DNA of 64,000 bases from FEN-1219 sp964503125 (GTDB lineage Bacteria > Pseudomonadota > Gammaproteobacteria > Steroidobacterales > Rariloculaceae), in contig CAZCZE010000037.1 of assembly GCA_964503125.1 (NCBI GenBank), positions 1 through 64,000 of the forward strand, read 5' to 3'. This document shows positions 37,633 to 46,678 of this stretch, one piece after another (position 1 is the first letter of the stretch; every line of letters begins with the position of its first letter). The position numbers and the translations under genes were made by a program. Under the pieces are notes generated by a model that was given only the letters and a program-made list of their open reading frames with translations, searched no databases and had not been told where the DNA came from.

Positions 37633-38826
37633 CTAGGGCTGCGGCGCGCTCGGCACCGCGGGCGTGAGATCCTGGCACGCCTCCGCGGCATACGCGACCG
37701 TCGACAGGTACATCGTATCGGTACGCGAATAGGGCTCCGTGAAAAAGAGCGGGTCCTCGGCACGCACCTCGCGCTGCAACGCGTTCGTCGCCGCATCGAT
37801 GGAAAAGCGCTCGACGACGTGGAGCTGCGCGCTGTGCGGCGTATTCCCGAGCAACGTGCCCGGCGAAAAGCCGACGGTATCGACGACGAGCACGTCGTTC
37901 TCCCAACGGCCGATCGAGTGGCCTTCGCGCCTCGGCGCCACGTTCGCGGGATGCGCCGCCATGCCGAGGTGCACCGTGCGAGTCAGGCCGCTCCTGCCGT
38001 ATTGGATCGTGACCGTGCCCGCGGCTTGCGTGACGCGATTGACGGGTTCGCCGCCCCAATCCGAAACGATGCTGCCCGGCGCGCACGACCGCTCCGCACG
38101 GGGCAGCGTCGGCAACGCTTCGAGCGCCGCACGCCCGGCGTCCGTCAGGCCGACGGCCCCACGCCTCGGCGGGCCACCGCCACCGCCCGGCGGAGCCGTG
38201 CGCGGCGTCTGTGCTTCCGGCGTGCCACGCGCGCCGGCGATCTCGCGTTGCCCTTCCGGCACGGCGCCCCTCTCGAACGAGCCGACGCGGCTCAGCGGCA
38301 CGAGCGTGCCGTCGCGCCCGGCGGGATCCGTCATGACGAGCTGCTCCGCAGCCCAGTCGCCGGAAATGTTCGGCTCGCCGGTGGGCTGTCGGGCTACGCG
38401 TTCGGCGGTCTCTCGGGCCGGAATGCGCTGCCCGTAGCGGTCGAGCATCGTGCCATCGCCGAACGTGATCGTGCTGACGTAGCACGCGCCCTTCTCGGCG
38501 CGATCCGGCGACCCTTGGATCGTGAGTTGCGTGCCGGCCGCGAACATCTCGGGGGTCCAGCCCGAGCGGCGCAACGTGGTCGCCGAGCGCAGCTCGCAGC
38601 GGTGCGGCGCCTTCGTGCCGTCCGCTGCCGTCACGTCGAAATGCACCCAGGCGTGCGGGTTCACGAAGTCGATCTTCGTCACGACGCCCGCGAGCTCGAT
38701 GTCCTCGTCCATCGCAAAGTTGCCGAAGCCGTGGTGCGCGCTCGCGGTCGGCGCGACGACGAGGCCCGCGGCGAGTAATCCCATGAGGCGACCGGGGTTG
38801 GAGCACCGGCGATTGTGACGAGTCAC
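37633..38826 (-). CDS. DUF6152-like N-domain secreted protein
   Basis: A 397-residue exported protein. The signal peptide ends at ASA with mature HHGFGNFAMDEDIELAGVV, a DUF6152 start, then FVNPHAWVHFDV. The C-terminal half (SIGRWENDVLVVDTVGFSPG, SAQLHVVERFSIDAATNALQ, VRAEDPLFFTEPYSR) belongs to a family of uncharacterised periplasmic proteins common in soil bacteria. A Gly/Pro-rich linker lies in the middle. GTG 38826 sits after AAGGGGGAAGC; upstream ATG 38847 is less well placed. First gene of the run to 31306. Confidence 0.82.
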   Translation of the reverse strand: MTRHNRRCSNPGRLMGLLAAGLVVAPTASAHHGFGNFAMDEDIELAGVVTKIDFVNPHAWVHFDVTAADGTKAPHRCELRSATTLRRSGWTPEMFAAGTQLTIQGSPDRAEKGACYVSTITFGDGTMLDRYGQRIPARETAERVARQPTGEPNISGDWAAEQLVMTDPAGRDGTLVPLSRVGSFERGAVPEGQREIAGARGTPEAQTPRTAPPGGGGGPPRRGAVGLTDAGRAALEALPTLPRAERSCAPGSIVSDWGGEPVNRVTQAAGTVTIQYGRSGLTRTVHLGMAAHPANVAPRREGHSIGRWENDVLVVDTVGFSPGTLLGNTPHSAQLHVVERFSIDAATNALQREVRAEDPLFFTEPYSRTDTMYLSTVAYAAEACQDLTPAVPSAPQP

Positions 38827-38989
38827 GCTTCCCCCTTGAATGCGCATGTTGGTCCGGCCATTATCCGCGTCGCCGGCACGATCGTCGACGCCCCCCGAAA
38901 ACGCCTCGTGCGCCGGGACTGTGAGGTGCGTCGCGGATCGTCGCTGCGAAATGTCGATCATCGACCTGTCGACTACAAGGAGCCACCCC

Positions 38990-39475
38990 ATGTTCAAGAA
39001 ACAGAGCGACGGAGCACCGGCCACCACGTTCCGAGCAGAAAGCGAGCCGCGCCCGACCAAAGGTACCTCCGTCCTCGGACCCACGCTGACCTTCAAGGGC
39101 GGCGAGCTCTCGTCCGACGAGGACCTGATCATCGAAGGCACGGTCGAAGGCAAGATCGCGCACCAGAACCACCATCTGACGATCGGCAAGAACGGCCGCG
39201 TCAAAGCCGACGTCAGGGCGAGGGTCATCACGGTCCACGGCACGATCGAAGGGAACCTGCACGGCGACGAAGGCGTGCAGATCATGGCCAGCGCGCGCGT
39301 CATCGGCAACGTGGTCTCGCCGCGAGTGTCGCTCGAAAGCGGCGCGCGCTTCGAAGGTAGCATCGCAACGAAGGAAGGGGCGTCTGTCGCCGCACGCGTC
39401 GCTTCGCCCGAATCCCCGCGTGGCGGTTCGGCCGAAACGCCCACGCTCGCGAAGCTCGGCTCCGGCGGACACTAG
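38990..39475 (+). CDS. Bactofilin
   Basis: A 161-residue bactofilin (DUF583), a polymer-forming cytoskeletal protein. The unstructured N-terminal tail (1-30) is followed by the right-handed beta-helix core: TFKGGELSSDEDLIIEGTVE, GKIAHQNHHLTIGKNGRVKA, VHGTIEGNLHGDEGVQIMAS, VIGNVVSPRVSLESGARFEG. ATG 38990 is fixed by AAGGAG 7 bases upstream. It is transcribed away from the DUF6152-like gene; the 163 bases between them must hold both promoters. Solo, with no adjacent peptidase gene. Confidence 0.94.
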   Translation: MFKKQSDGAPATTFRAESEPRPTKGTSVLGPTLTFKGGELSSDEDLIIEGTVEGKIAHQNHHLTIGKNGRVKADVRARVITVHGTIEGNLHGDEGVQIMASARVIGNVVSPRVSLESGARFEGSIATKEGASVAARVASPESPRGGSAETPTLAKLGSGGH

Positions 39476-39481
39476 CGACGC

Positions 39482-40657
39482 TCAAGCCGCCGCTTGGGCC
39501 GCGAGGAGCTCGAGCGCGGCCTGCACGCCGCCCTGCCGGTGCGGCACAGCCGCGAGCGTAAGGCCCATCTCGACGCCGCTAAGCGTGCCGGCGAGCGTGA
39601 GGTCGTTGAAGTGGCCCAGGTGGCCGATGCGGAACACCTTGTCCGCGAGCCGGCCCAAGCCCGTGCCGAGCGACATGTCGAACGCCTCGAGAATCACTTT
39701 GCGCAGCCGGTCGGCGCTTTGCCCCTCGGGCACGAGCACGGCCGTCAGCGAGCCGCTGTACTCGGCGGGATTCGCGCAGAGCACTTCGAGCCCCCACGCC
39801 GCGACGGCGCAGCGCGTGGCTTCGCCGTGGCGTGTGTGGCGCGCCAACACGTTCTCGAGCCCTTCGTCGTTCAGCATCTTGAGCGCTTCGCGCAAGCCGT
39901 AGAGCAGGTTCGTCGCCGGCGTGTACGGAAAGTAGCCGTTCTTGTTCGCGGCGAGCATCTCGTCCCAGCCCCAAAAGGACTTCGGCAGCTTGGCCGACTT
40001 GCTCGCAGCGAGCGCGCGCGTCGAGATGGCGTTGAACGACAACCCTGGCGGCAGCATGAGCCCCTTCTGCGAGCCCGCGACCGTCACGTCGACGCCCCAC
40101 TCGTCCATGCGGAAATCGATCGAGGCGAGCGACGAGATCGTGTCGACGAGCAGGAGCGCGGGATGACGCGCGCGGTCGATGGCCTTGCGCACTTCGCCGA
40201 CGCGGCTGACGACGCCCGTCGACGTCTCGTTGTGCACGACGCAGACGGCCTTGATCGCGTGCCCGCGGTCGCGCTCGAGCCGATCCTCGATCGCGGCCGG
40301 ATCGGCGCCATGGCGCCAATCGGTGGGCAGGATCTCGGGCGTAAGCCCGAGCCGCGTCGCCATCTCACGCCAGAGCGACGCGAACCAGCCCGTTTCGCTC
40401 ATGAGCACGCGATCGCCCGGCGACAACGTGTTGACGAGCGCGGCTTCCCAGGCGCCCGTGCCCGATGCGGGGTAGATCACGACGGGCGCCTTGGTCTTGA
40501 AGATGGGCTTGAGCTCGGCGAGCACCTCGCTACCTAAGACGCCGAACTCGGGGCCGCGATGATCGATCGTCGGCGCCGCCATCGCGCGCAGCACGCGGTC
40601 CGGCACGTTCGTAGGACCCGGGATCTGGAGGAAATGCCTGCCGCTCGCGTGGCTCAT
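39482..40657 (-). CDS. Alanine/serine-glyoxylate aminotransferase family protein
   Basis: A 391-residue PLP enzyme of the class V SGAT/AGT type, converting glyoxylate with serine or alanine to glycine. Marks: FLQIPGPTNVPDRVLRAMA, VIYPASGTGAWEAALVNTL, CVVHNETSTGVVSRVGEVRK, LLVDTISSLASIDFRMDEWG, and the Schiff-base Lys in VTVAGSQKGLMLPPGLSF. The SQKGL.LPPG form favours the bacterial serine-glyoxylate enzyme of one-carbon metabolism. ATG 40657 gives the family start. Converges with the bactofilin gene. Confidence 0.92.
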   Translation of the reverse strand: MSHASGRHFLQIPGPTNVPDRVLRAMAAPTIDHRGPEFGVLGSEVLAELKPIFKTKAPVVIYPASGTGAWEAALVNTLSPGDRVLMSETGWFASLWREMATRLGLTPEILPTDWRHGADPAAIEDRLERDRGHAIKAVCVVHNETSTGVVSRVGEVRKAIDRARHPALLLVDTISSLASIDFRMDEWGVDVTVAGSQKGLMLPPGLSFNAISTRALAASKSAKLPKSFWGWDEMLAANKNGYFPYTPATNLLYGLREALKMLNDEGLENVLARHTRHGEATRCAVAAWGLEVLCANPAEYSGSLTAVLVPEGQSADRLRKVILEAFDMSLGTGLGRLADKVFRIGHLGHFNDLTLAGTLSGVEMGLTLAAVPHRQGGVQAALELLAAQAAA

Positions 40658-40984
40658 CGTCTTTCTCGGAAGCGCACGGGCGCGATGATACGTGAGGAAA
40701 GGCACGACCGCTCCGCGTCGCCGCACCCGGTTTGCAACCGAATGTGCCTCTCCATGCATCTAATACGCCAGAAGGCCCAGTGAGCCGCTACCGCGAGCAA
40801 ACTGACGCGTACGCGAGCCCAGGGTTCTAATGGGTGCCGGCCGCAGCGATCTGCCTTACGAATCGACAGGAATCCGGAAGGAGCCCCCCTCGTTCCCGAT
40901 CGGTCGAAACGCTAGGCAGGCGCTGCGGCCCCGGCGCCACTCGCCTCGTATACTCGACGGGAACCGCGAGAGGGGTGCCAATCC
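40658..40984. other. Intergenic region between divergent genes
   Basis: About 330 bases between the aminotransferase and the small membrane protein, which point away from each other. The open frames here lack any protein-like character. It should hold two promoters, which I cannot place. Confidence 0.35.
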
Positions 40985-41386
40985 ATGCGCAAAGCCGTCG
41001 ACATCGTCCTGAAGATCGTCCTGAGCGTCATCCTCGTGATGCCGATCTTGGGAACGCTCGGGGTGTTTCCGCCTCCGACGCAGGATCTCTACAACACCCC
41101 CCAGGCTTTCGAATTCATCGCAACGCTCACGGAAGGCAGGTACATCACGATCATCATGGTGTTGGTGCACGTCGTGGCGCTCGCCTGCCTGTGGACGCGC
41201 CGGACCGGGCTCGCGGCACTGCTGATCCTGCCGATCACGGTCAACGTCGTTGCGTTCCACGCCTTCCTCGACGGCGGCTTGCTCACGGGCGGGGCCGTGC
41301 TCGGCAACGTCATGCTGCTGATCAACGCGTATTTCCTGTGGCAACACAGGCGCGAATACCGGCCGCTGCTCAACCAGACGTCGTAG
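40985..41386 (+). CDS. DoxX-like small membrane protein
   Basis: A 133-residue inner-membrane protein with four predicted helices (about 8-25, 48-70, 72-92, 98-118). FEFIATLTEGRYITIIMVLV and ITVNVVAFHAFLDGG resemble DoxX-like proteins, small four-helix membrane proteins of redox context with no fixed function. Length fits. Convergent with the carotenoid oxygenase pair, 47 bases between stops. Confidence 0.75.
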   Translation: MRKAVDIVLKIVLSVILVMPILGTLGVFPPPTQDLYNTPQAFEFIATLTEGRYITIIMVLVHVVALACLWTRRTGLAALLILPITVNVVAFHAFLDGGLLTGGAVLGNVMLLINAYFLWQHRREYRPLLNQTS

Positions 41387-41433
41387 GGCCCGCTTCGGTG
41401 CAGGCGCGCGCCGGAAGCACCGCGCGGGCGGGG

Positions 41434-41697
41434 CTAGGCGAGGAACGCGCGATCCGCGGGATGCACGTCGGCGACTAGCTCGCCGTCGCCGTGCGGGCGG
41501 CCGTACCCGATGGGCTCCGACGGCCGCGGGTAGACGCCCCACATGTCGTCGATGTGCCAATCGGTCAGCGTCGCGCGCGGCGTCGCGTCGCCGACGGCAG
41601 GCGCCGCCGTCGCGAGCGCAACGGGCAGGCACGCAACCGTGGCTACCGCACCAGCGCCCGCCATGAACTCGCGCCGATCGAGAATCGTGTCGCTCAT
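41434..41697 (-). CDS. Small Tat-exported protein coupled to carotenoid oxygenase
   Basis: An 87-residue protein. The twin-arginine leader (DRREFMAGAGAVATVACLPV) is followed by only about 50 mature residues with LTDWHIDDMWGVYPRPSEPI and DVHPADRAFLA. No domain recognised. Its ATG overlaps the carotenoid oxygenase stop (ATGA), so translation is coupled. The mature part is rich in His, Trp and Asp, which could bind a cofactor or partner. The frame upstream of 41697 is only a shadow of the oxygenase gene. Confidence 0.75.
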   Translation of the reverse strand: MSDTILDRREFMAGAGAVATVACLPVALATAAPAVGDATPRATLTDWHIDDMWGVYPRPSEPIGYGRPHGDGELVADVHPADRAFLA

Positions 41698-43139
41698 ACC
41701 GTCTCCGCGCGCTGCGCCGCGAGGTCCTCGCTGCCGAACCAGTTGACGTGCGTGCCGCCGCGCAGGCGGAACGGCAGCTTCACGACCGCGACCGCGCCCT
41801 CTTCCATGCGTTGCGCGTCGACGATGTGGAGCTCGGACGATGTCTCGGCGTAGTTGCTCGCAACGCCCATGATGTAGCCGTCGCCCTCGGCCGTGCTGCC
41901 TTTGCGCGGCACGAAGCCCACTTCTTGCAAGCTCTGCACGTTGCCGACGAAGAACGTGCTCTCGGCTGCGGTCGGATTCGCGAGATCGAAGCGCTTGTAG
42001 CAGTTCGTGACACGCCCGGCGCGATTGCCACCGGCCGCCGTGTCGTAGGGCCGCTCGGGGTCGTTGTGGCCGACGTAGCCGTAGCGATACGGCAGCGACA
42101 GGTAACGATCGTCCATGCGCGCGAGCACGCCGTTCGAGCGCGAGACCACTTCCTCGCCGAACGAGTCGTTCCTCGAGCTCATGTTGAACGTCCAGCGCTT
42201 GATGTGCGACGGCGAGCGTTCCTCGTCGGAGACCGGCAACTCCATCGTGACGGTGTTGTTGGGGCCGTCGGACGCGTTCAAGAAATGCAGCGTGTTGCGC
42301 GATGGACCCTTGAACCACCGCACGTCGCGCGCTTCGCCGTCGCGCGGCAGCACGCCGACCATCGTCGGCAGATCGCCCTGCCATTCCCACATGGGCTCGC
42401 CGCTCCGCAGGCGCTCGAGGCTCGTCGTGCGCGAGATCACGGGGATGATCACGTGCTTCTGCGTGATCGCGATGTCGTGAATGATCCCGAGGTAGGGCGA
42501 CTTGAGCCACACTTCTTTGACGATGTGGCCCTGCGGGTTGACGGTGTAAACCGCGATGTCGTCGGAGAGGTCGCCTTTCGCCTGGTAGCCGTAGGCGATC
42601 ATCTCGCCCGTCAGCGGATCGATCTTCGGATGCGCCGACATGCTCGTGGCCGTCCACTTGCCGTGGAAATCCCAGCGGCCGAGCGTCTCGAGCGAGTACG
42701 GATCGATGTGATACGGCAGCGCGTCCTCTTTGAGCACGAGCATCTTGCCGCCGTGCCAATAGATGTGCGTGTTCGCGGCGCCCCGGTCGATGTTGGCGAC
42801 CGACGGGTCGTCCGTGAAGTGGTTGCGGTACACGCCCCAGAGGCGCTTGCGCGCGCGGCGCTCGGCCATCAAGCGCTCGGTCTTGACGTAGCGCGCCTTG
42901 AAATCGACGGAGCCGTTGGCGAACCGGAACGCGCTCACGTGGCCGTCGCCGTTGAAGCCCGTGGGCCACTCGTTCTGCGGCGGCCGGTATTGGAAATCGC
43001 ATTGCACGCGATAGAACGTGCCTTCGATGTCTGCCGGGATCTGGCCCCAGACCTCGCAGTCGTACACGTCCGCTTCGAAACGCGTCGGGCTGTTGAACCC
43101 CGGCGCGAACATCGGATGACCTCTGAAATCGACCGCCAT
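41694..43139 (-). CDS. Carotenoid oxygenase family (lignostilbene-type) dioxygenase
   Basis: A 481-residue non-haem iron dioxygenase that cleaves conjugated double bonds in carotenoids, stilbenes or lignin-derived aromatics. It has no signal peptide. The four iron-binding His are visible in SAHPKIDP (170), IIHDIAITQKH (221), NTLHFLNASDG (285) and GGTHVNWFG (464). FRFANGSVDFKARYVKTERL is a family mark. Second-shell Glu cannot be placed by eye. The coupled 87-residue Tat protein follows it. Substrate unknown, though soil relatives act on lignostilbene. Confidence 0.92.
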   Translation of the reverse strand: MAVDFRGHPMFAPGFNSPTRFEADVYDCEVWGQIPADIEGTFYRVQCDFQYRPPQNEWPTGFNGDGHVSAFRFANGSVDFKARYVKTERLMAERRARKRLWGVYRNHFTDDPSVANIDRGAANTHIYWHGGKMLVLKEDALPYHIDPYSLETLGRWDFHGKWTATSMSAHPKIDPLTGEMIAYGYQAKGDLSDDIAVYTVNPQGHIVKEVWLKSPYLGIIHDIAITQKHVIIPVISRTTSLERLRSGEPMWEWQGDLPTMVGVLPRDGEARDVRWFKGPSRNTLHFLNASDGPNNTVTMELPVSDEERSPSHIKRWTFNMSSRNDSFGEEVVSRSNGVLARMDDRYLSLPYRYGYVGHNDPERPYDTAAGGNRAGRVTNCYKRFDLANPTAAESTFFVGNVQSLQEVGFVPRKGSTAEGDGYIMGVASNYAETSSELHIVDAQRMEEGAVAVVKLPFRLRGGTHVNWFGSEDLAAQRAETV

Positions 43140-43299
43140 GGACGTTCCCCTCTTACCTCACCTCAGCCATGAATCGTAACACTAGTGGGGTCACGCGGCC
43201 GACTGCGGTGCAAGCGCCGCGGACGGCCGTACACGCGGCAGCTCTCGTGAAAACGCGCGATGGACCCTGGAATCACCGCGACGTAGTATCAGTCGCGCT

Positions 43300-43321
43300 G
43301 GGACGGCTTCCCAGCCGTCCC
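43300..43321. repeat. Perfect 9-bp hairpin (REP-like) upstream of a membrane protein gene
   Basis: GGGACGGCT (43300-43308) and AGCCGTCCC (43313-43321) enclose TCCC. No T-run follows, so it is not a standard terminator. It lies in the leader 33 bases before ATG 43354. It could be a repeated extragenic palindrome or an RNA structure. Confidence 0.5.
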
Positions 43322-43353
43322 GCTACAACGACAACAACATGAGGGGCATTCGT

Positions 43354-43773
43354 ATGAACATGAAGCAATGGGTCGCCGGCACGATCGTCGGCGGCGTCGT
43401 AGTGTATGTGCTCGGCCAGGTCATTTGGGGGTACCTGTTCGCGGATTTCTTCGCCGAGAACGCCGGCACCGCCACGGGCGTGAACCGTGACGCCAACATC
43501 ATCTGGGCCGTTGGCGTAGGCTCGCTCGCCTATGCCGGGCTAATGGTCTTCGCGCTCGCGCAGCGCAGCGGCGGATTGACGCTCGCCAACGCGATCAAAG
43601 TCTGCGCGATCGTCGGCTTTCTGCTCTGGCTCACGGTGGATTTCACATACTACGGCACCAGCAACGTGCGCAACCTGACTGCGACGATAGCGGACCCGTT
43701 GCTCGAGCTCTTGCGCGCCGGCATCACGGGCGCCGTGCTCGGCGTGCTGCTGCCGAAGCTCGCCTCGCGTTGA
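43354..43773 (+). CDS. Hypothetical four-helix membrane protein
   Basis: A 139-residue membrane protein starting MNMKQWVAGTIVGGVVVYVL, with about four transmembrane helices; WLTVDFTYYGTSNVRNLTA and LELLRAGITGAVLGVLL are near its C-terminus. Similar small proteins are annotated hypothetical across proteobacteria. ATG 43354 is preferred over 43339 because GAGGGG (43341-43346) lies 7 bases upstream. Function unknown. Confidence 0.72.
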   Translation: MNMKQWVAGTIVGGVVVYVLGQVIWGYLFADFFAENAGTATGVNRDANIIWAVGVGSLAYAGLMVFALAQRSGGLTLANAIKVCAIVGFLLWLTVDFTYYGTSNVRNLTATIADPLLELLRAGITGAVLGVLLPKLASR

Positions 43774-43944
43774 GGCAGCCCAAAGCCCATCGAGAAACGA
43801 CGTCGGCGAGCTTGGGGTCGATTTGCCGGCCATCGTGACTTCTCGTCGACGCCGCTGTGGCCGACGGCTCGAAGTGATGGCGAGCATCGAGCGGCCGAAG
43901 AAAGGGTATCATTTGCGCAGTCGCCACCAACGGGGGAACAACAA

Positions 43945-44931
43945 ATGGCACGCATGACGCGACGTGGATTCGTCCAAGCATCGGGTGTACTCGCCGCCGC
44001 ACCGGTCCTCGCGACCATGACGGCACGAGCACAACCGCCGGCACCCGACATCGGCAACCTCAGGGCCGAGAAGGACATCGTCTTCGGCAAGGGCGGCGAC
44101 ATCGACCTTTTGCTCGACGTCTACCAGCCGCCCGAGGGCGTCACACCGAAACGCCTCGCCATCATCCACCTCTTCGGCGGCGGTTTCTTCGCCGGCAACA
44201 AGAACGCCGGCTACATCATCAACGACGCGAAGGCGCTCGGCGCGCGCGGCTACACGAACGTCTCCGCGAACTATCGCCTCCAGACCCAAGGTTTGTGGCC
44301 CGCACAGATTCACGACGTCAAGGCGGCGATTCGCTGGACGCGCGCGAACGCGGCGCGCATCGGCGTCGACGCCGACAAGATCGTCGTGGCCGGTTACTCG
44401 GCGGGCGGCATGCTGTCGCTCCTGGCCGCCGGCACGAACGGCAAACCGGAGTTCGAGGGCACGGGCGGCACGCCGGGCGTGAGCTCGGACGTCAACGCCT
44501 GCATCGGCGTCTATCCGCTCGCGAGCGCGCAGATCGCGCGAGGCCTGTTCGGCGAGGGCGGGGCCACGCCCGAGAACATCGCGGCCGCATCGCCCACGAC
44601 CTACATCGGCGCGAGCTTCGCGCCGACGATCTTCGTGCACGGCACGGCCGACACGACGGTGCCACTGTCGTCGAGCATCGATTTCTTCACCAAGCTCCAG
44701 GCGGCCGGCGTGCCGGCGGCGCTCACGGCGATCCAGGGCGCGCAGCACGCGTTCGACAACGCCGCGCTCGACGCCGTCGAGGTCATGGCGCAATCAATCG
44801 ATCTGTTCCTCGATCGGCTGCTCGTCAGCAAACGGCCCTACCCCTCGTTCGGCGGCGGCGGCGGCGGTCGGCCCGGTGGCGGTCGGCCCGGCGGCGGCGC
44901 GCCCGGCGGCGGCGGTCCGCCCCGTCAATGA
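43945..44931 (+). CDS. Tat-exported alpha/beta hydrolase (esterase) with Gly/Pro-rich tail
   Basis: A 328-residue hydrolase: twin-arginine leader (TRRGFVQASGVLAAAPVLAT), oxyanion region IIHLFGGGFFAGN (HGGG altered to LFGGG), nucleophile Ser in VAGYSAGGMLSLLAAG, Asp in HGTADTTVPLSSS and His in GAQHAFDNAALD. It belongs to the HSL/BD-FAE esterase group. The last 28 residues are a low-complexity tail of (GGGRPGGG)-type repeats, absent from most family members. ATG 43945 gives the leader. The next esterase follows on the same strand. Confidence 0.88.
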   Translation: MARMTRRGFVQASGVLAAAPVLATMTARAQPPAPDIGNLRAEKDIVFGKGGDIDLLLDVYQPPEGVTPKRLAIIHLFGGGFFAGNKNAGYIINDAKALGARGYTNVSANYRLQTQGLWPAQIHDVKAAIRWTRANAARIGVDADKIVVAGYSAGGMLSLLAAGTNGKPEFEGTGGTPGVSSDVNACIGVYPLASAQIARGLFGEGGATPENIAAASPTTYIGASFAPTIFVHGTADTTVPLSSSIDFFTKLQAAGVPAALTAIQGAQHAFDNAALDAVEVMAQSIDLFLDRLLVSKRPYPSFGGGGGGRPGGGRPGGGAPGGGGPPRQ

Positions 44932-45004
44932 GACGCGGCTAGCGTTTTCGAGCCTGGTCTGCCGGGTTCAGCTCGTTGAATACGAGCTGACGAATGGAGG
45001 TCCC

Positions 45005-45952
45005 ATGCGACTGACGCGGCGCGCGATGCTCGTTGGCTCGACGATGGCGGCGCTTTCAGCGTGTGCGCCGGACACACGCCGGGCCTCGGAGGGGCGCATT
45101 ACCGTACGCGGAGGTTCCGTCGTTTGGCGCCGCTTCGGCGACGGCCCCAAACCTCCGCTCATTCTGATCCACGGCGGCCCCGGGTTTCCGAGCGACTATC
45201 TCGAGCCGTTCGCGACGCTCGGCGACGAGCGGCCGGTCTACGTCTGGGACCAACTCGGCTGCGGGCGTTCCGATCGACCGTCGGACGTGGCCCTTTGGAC
45301 GGTCGAGCGGTACGTCGAGGAGTTCGACACCGTACGCGCCGAGCTCGCGCCTGGGACGGTTCACGTCCTGGGCCACTCGTGGGGCTCGATGCTCGCCATG
45401 GAGTGGCTCGTCACGAAGCAGCCGCGCGACGTCGCGAGCGTCATTTTCGCCGGCGAGTGCCTAAGCGTGCCGCGCTTCATCGCGGACGTCGCCACGCTCG
45501 TGAAGACGCTGACGCCGGAATCGCAGGCTGCGATCGCCGAGGCTGAGCGCACCGGCAACTACGACACGCCGGAGTACCAAGCCGCCTTCTGGAACGATTT
45601 CTCCAGCCGATACGTTACGCGCAAGCCGGACCTGGTGCTGTTGGCGAAAGCGAGCGGCGGCATGGGTCTCGACGTCTATCGCTACATGTGGGGCCCGTCT
45701 GATTTCAAATGCACGGGCGTCCTGAAGTCGTTCGATCGAACGAGCGAGCTCGAGTCGTTGCGCATGCCGGTGCTGTTTCACTCGGGCGAGTACGACGAGT
45801 GCCTGCCGGAAACGGCGCGCGAGCACGCCGCCATGACGCCGGGGGCCGAGTTCGTGCTGATCCCGGGCGCCGCGCACCTGACGATGGTCGACGCGCCGGA
45901 AGCCGCGAATGCGGCGGTGCGCGGGTTCCTCGCGCGCGTCGAAGGCGCGTAG
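45005..45952 (+). CDS. Alpha/beta-fold hydrolase, proline iminopeptidase-like
   Basis: A 315-residue hydrolase. The basic leader with LSACAP looks like a Tat or lipoprotein signal. Catalytic features: LILIHGGPGFPSDYLEPF (oxyanion HGGPG), YVWDQLGCGRSDRP (the DQ.G.G.S motif of proline iminopeptidases), VHVLGHSWGSMLAMEWL (Ser), Asp in HSGEYDECLPE and His in IPGAAHLTMVDAPE. ATG 45005 lies 5 bases after GGAGG. The family removes N-terminal Pro from peptides or acts on lactones; the substrate here is unknown. Confidence 0.9.
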   Translation: MRLTRRAMLVGSTMAALSACAPDTRRASEGRITVRGGSVVWRRFGDGPKPPLILIHGGPGFPSDYLEPFATLGDERPVYVWDQLGCGRSDRPSDVALWTVERYVEEFDTVRAELAPGTVHVLGHSWGSMLAMEWLVTKQPRDVASVIFAGECLSVPRFIADVATLVKTLTPESQAAIAEAERTGNYDTPEYQAAFWNDFSSRYVTRKPDLVLLAKASGGMGLDVYRYMWGPSDFKCTGVLKSFDRTSELESLRMPVLFHSGEYDECLPETAREHAAMTPGAEFVLIPGAAHLTMVDAPEAANAAVRGFLARVEGA

Positions 45953-46081
45953 CGACCCCGGCGATCCGCGTCACCCGGAGACCGATCGACGCCGATACGG
46001 CGGACTTCGCGCGCTTCAGCGTCCGTTCACGCTGCGCCCAGCAACCTGCGGTCGTGAACGGCATCTTGGAGCGGCACGACC

Positions 46082-46567
46082 ATGACGAAGATCACCTCTT
46101 TCGGCCTGGCGCCGGCGATCCGTGCGGCCTCGCTAGCAGGGCTCGCTCTGCTTGCCCCGTTCGATACCGACGCCGCGGAGGCGAGCTGGTTCAAAGAGCA
46201 GCAGCACTGCATGGCGCTCAACCTGTATTGGGAAGCGCGAGGCGAAGGCCGCCAGGGCATGATCGCCGTCGGCTGGACCGTTTTGAACCGCATGCGGAGC
46301 CGGCGATTTCCGACAACCCCCTGTGACGTCGTGTATCAAGGAGGCCAACGGCGGGGTTGTGAGTTCTCCTGGTGGTGTGATGGCAGGAGCGATCGACCGC
46401 GCGACGCGCGCAGCTGGCGATTAGCGCAGCATCTCGCGGAGCAAGTGCTCATGGCCCCACCACGCGATCCGACCGGGGGCGCGCTCTACTATCACGCCAC
46501 GAGCGTTCGCCCGGGGTGGACTCACGCCCGAACGACGCGTATCGGCCAGCACGTGTTCTATCGCTGA
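46082..46567 (+). CDS. SleB-like cell wall hydrolase
   Basis: A 161-residue exported peptidoglycan hydrolase of the Hydrolase_2/SleB family: signal peptide (1-31, ending DAAEA), then CMALNLYWEARGEGRQGMIA with the catalytic Glu in YxEARGE, VLNRMRSRRFP, CDVVYQGGQRRGCEFSWWCD and ALYYHATSVRPGW. Such enzymes are lytic transglycosylase-like and act in the periplasm. Length is typical for the minimal proteobacterial form. Confidence 0.9.
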   Translation: MTKITSFGLAPAIRAASLAGLALLAPFDTDAAEASWFKEQQHCMALNLYWEARGEGRQGMIAVGWTVLNRMRSRRFPTTPCDVVYQGGQRRGCEFSWWCDGRSDRPRDARSWRLAQHLAEQVLMAPPRDPTGGALYYHATSVRPGWTHARTTRIGQHVFYR

Positions 46568-46678
46568 GCGCGTCGGCGCAGCTACGTGAACGGCGCGGCG
46601 CTCGTTGCCGCGCGCTTCGGCTTCGATCAGACTTCCCGCAACTGGACGTTGCCGCGAACAGAGCGCAAGGCGGAAAAC

